Shown: positions 62,504 through 64,000 of the stretch, in pieces | How positions within the stretch are numbered: position 1 is the first letter of the stretch | Layout of the letters: the number at the start of each line of letters is the position of its first letter | NCBI GenBank assembly: GCA_964466115.1 | Contig: CAYXMH010000004.1 | Coordinates: 93,483-157,482 of the forward strand | Length of the DNA: 64,000 nucleotides | Source: Pseudolysobacter sp964466115 | GTDB lineage: Bacteria > Pseudomonadota > Gammaproteobacteria > Xanthomonadales > Rhodanobacteraceae | Direction of reading: 5' to 3' | Notes under the pieces: generated by a model | Seen by the model: the letters and a program-made list of their open reading frames with translations, nothing else | What the model was told of the DNA's origin: nothing | Databases searched by the model: none | Made by a program: the position numbers and the translations under genes

Positions 62504-63084
62504 ATCGCACCCTTTTGACTTAGAACTGCAGCAATCACCGTTTTACTATTGGTTACGATGGCAAACTCTTCATGGAGGCTCGCCATCGACACGCGATGCA
62601 CCAAGTCCGCATCAATCACCTGTCCATCGGCTTGCTTCAGCGCAAACGCAACACAGGCATCCTGCGCAACCACTGTGCGAAACCCCAAATTTCCGGCCAT
62701 GCGCACGGTCGTGCTGACGCAATGCTGACTGGTATAACCGGCCATTACTACAGTATCGACTCCGATGCGATGTAATCGTTCTTCAAGATCGGTGCCGATA
62801 AAGGCGCTGTTCACATTTTTGCTAATCAGCCAATCCCCGGCTTCAGGAAGCGCAAACGGTTTTAATGCATTACCTGGCTCGCCGGGTCGTAATAGCGAGC
62901 CCGGACTTACTGAATCGTGGCGCACGATAACTACCGGCCGGTGCGATGCGCGCCAAACGCGCAGCAATTCGACCATATGCTGATCTGCATCGGGATTATT
63001 TCTGATGCCGAAAGCGAGCGCGTCGAAGGCCTGCTGCACGTCGATCAAAATCAAAGCTGCGTTGCGGGGAAGCTCTAATTGCAC
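62500..63084 (-). CDS. Isochorismatase-family cysteine hydrolase
   Basis: 194 residues. Catalytic triad visible: Asp in ALILIDVQQAF, Lys in LISKNVNSAFIGTDLEE, Cys in YTSQHCVSTTVRM with the cis-peptide segment before it. Such enzymes hydrolyse amide or vinyl-ether bonds (nicotinamidase-like, isochorismatase-like); substrate not known. Starts with a GTG preceded by GGATAGCATCCC. Its last codons overlap the PilZ gene tail to tail by 4 bp. Confidence 0.9.
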   Translation of the reverse strand: MQLELPRNAALILIDVQQAFDALAFGIRNNPDADQHMVELLRVWRASHRPVVIVRHDSVSPGSLLRPGEPGNALKPFALPEAGDWLISKNVNSAFIGTDLEERLHRIGVDTVVMAGYTSQHCVSTTVRMAGNLGFRTVVAQDACVAFALKQADGQVIDADLVHRVSMASLHEEFAIVTNSKTVIAAVLSQKGAI

Positions 63085-63216
63085 GGGATGCTATCCATTA
63101 CTTTACGGGTCTTAAGGCTATCCAGATCCATCACACAGCACCAGAGTCGGGAAGCTTTCCACCCAAACACGGCACAATTACGACTTCTCGACGCTTAAGC
63201 CGCACCCTGCACTACC

Positions 63217-63250
63217 CGCATTGGCGCCACAGATCAGTGGCGCCAATGCG
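63217..63250. repeat. 14-bp perfect hairpin
   Basis: CGCATTGGCGCCAC / GTGGCGCCAATGCG with a 6-base loop, 35 bp after the stop of the RHS gene on the minus strand. No T-run, so not a classic terminator, but it may stabilise or end the RHS mRNA. Confidence 0.6.
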
Positions 63251-63284
63251 CAACGCAGTTATTTAGGGCTATTGCACAATCTCG

Positions 63285-64000
63285 TTACCCTTTTAGCCAG
63301 ACCAGAATGGGGATGGCCACCGCACCGGCGGTTTCAACCAGCTCCCAAATAAACGCGCCCGCGGAAATTGCGGCGCCCGCCGCAATCGGCGCCAACGGAG
63401 TCGCTGCCCCGGAAGAGTCGTACACATCGCCATCGCCCATGTAGCGCACCCAGTCGGGAATCGAGCTTTGATTCTCAGCCACATTTGGAGCCGCAGCGCG
63501 ACTGCGCCCCCCTCGCTCAATAAACCAACCTGAGTGTTCCCCAAAGGGAGAGCCACCCGCCAGGGATGAACTGGAAGGTGGATTGTTCTCTGTGCATACC
63601 TTATCAGCGTATTCTTGTGCGGCCTCCAAATCCAATTCCCTTTCTCTAATGCTCCTCCTATAACTCGCTAAAGTAAGCTTGTCTTGAAAAGATTCTTTCT
63701 TCGCATTCTCGCCCTGCGGCGCCGCTGCTGGATTTTCAAGCATCGCTTCCAAACGACGCAGTCCAATCCGCATCCTTACTAACTCTGTCGTAATTCTTAT
63801 AACCTCTTGTCTTGCTGCACGACAGGCCGCCGGATCCCGCGGCGCCAACCCACTGGGATCAATCCAATTGCTCGGCGAGTTTCCGACGTACGCATAACGG
63901 TTCGGCCCTGCGATCTCGGCGATCGGGTCTTTCGATAACCAGCGTCCGAGTTTCGGATCGTAGAATCGGTATTGCGTGATGCTGAGTTTCGATCGATGGT
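63285..64000 (-). CDS. RHS-repeat protein, C-terminal end with variable tail (5' part outside window)
   Basis: The frame is open to the window's edge. The conserved RHS core end is read just inside: TQYRFYDPKLGRWLSKDPI, NRYAYVGNSPSNWIDPSGL. After the D-P-S-G-L border comes a 188-residue tail: a charged helical part (VRMRIGLRRLEAMLE..., RRSIRERELDLEAAQEYADK) with a single Cys pair, a Ser/Gly-rich linker and a hydrophobic C-terminus (PIAAGAAISAGAFIWELVET...IPILVWLKG). In RHS polymorphic systems this tail is often a toxin; this one matches no toxin I know and has no immunity-sized gene behind it on its strand. Reading only from a TTG at 63848 would miss the core. Confidence 0.85.
   Translation of the reverse strand, partial: HRSKLSITQYRFYDPKLGRWLSKDPIAEIAGPNRYAYVGNSPSNWIDPSGLAPRDPAACRAARQEVIRITTELVRMRIGLRRLEAMLENPAAAPQGENAKKESFQDKLTLASYRRSIRERELDLEAAQEYADKVCTENNPPSSSSLAGGSPFGEHSGWFIERGGRSRAAAPNVAENQSSIPDWVRYMGDGDVYDSSGAATPLAPIAAGAAISAGAFIWELVETAGAVAIPILVWLKG

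Overview
The window looks like a chromosomal segment of a Gram-negative gammaproteobacterium, most probably from the Lysobacterales (Xanthomonadales) or close relatives. Reasons: a moderately high G+C content by eye; type IV pilus biogenesis genes in the order pilM-N-O-P-Q next to a divergent class A PBP; TonB and outer-membrane receptor genes; CSLREA/choice-of-anchor Q beta-helix proteins; and short IF-x-x-x-F/L-E motifs in secreted proteins, which I associate with that order. This placement is inference; no rRNA or marker comparison was possible. No tRNA, rRNA, CRISPR array, phage or intact transposase was seen.

Layout. 1-3.6 kb: two tandem paralogous secreted beta-helix proteins with matching terminators. 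3.8-5.8 kb: a TrmH/SpoU methyltransferase, a frameshifted DUF559 endonuclease remnant joined in frame to it, and a macrodomain gene, all embedded in dispersed repeats. 5.8-14.8 kb: central carbon genes on the minus strand (tkt, gap, pgk, pyk, a TonB-like orphan, class I fba), with an S1/P1 nuclease on the plus strand. 14.9-18.3 kb: a DUF2961 secreted protein and a dicarboxylate symporter. 18.4-25.6 kb: a tightly overlapping MoxR/DUF58/DUF4381/VWA/VWA-TPR/BatD operon. 25.7-30 kb: a cyclic-nucleotide-binding EAL phosphodiesterase and a large Ig-like lipoprotein. 30-38 kb: pilMNOPQ and divergent mrcA. 38-45.5 kb: small housekeeping and unknown genes (TonB, a kinase-like protein with an 84-bp tandem repeat at its end, DUF456, GFA, MsrA, GST, a beta-barrel). 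45.6-49.9 kb: a double-glycine-leader peptide and a split B12-dependent ribonucleotide reductase with a histone H1-like gene between its halves. 50-57 kb: Deg protease, PstS-like protein, HAD hydrolase, M17 aminopeptidase and an unrecognised large secreted protein. 57.2-59.4 kb: a cobalamin riboswitch and btuB. 59.7-63 kb: DUF1631, PilZ, isochorismatase. 63.3-64 kb: the C-terminal end of an RHS protein running off the window.

How the genes fit together. tkt-gap-pgk-pyk-fba form a glycolysis/pentose-phosphate block. The MoxR-VWA operon has the layout of a chaperone-like envelope or stress complex. pilMNOPQ build the pilus alignment complex and secretin, and the cNMP-EAL and PilZ proteins add c-di-GMP signalling that often controls pili. 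Cobalamin uptake (riboswitch-btuB, TonB) supplies the cofactor that NrdJ needs to make deoxynucleotides, so two sides of one nutrient dependency lie within about 12 kb.

The most unusual points are the Gly/Pro-rich peptide behind a double-glycine leader, the split nrdJ enclosing an H1/phasin-like gene, the repeat families that supply start and stop codons to neighbouring genes (batD above all), the DUF559 remnant that abuts one of these repeats, the VWA-TPR protein with a degenerate metal site, and the RHS tail without a visible immunity gene.
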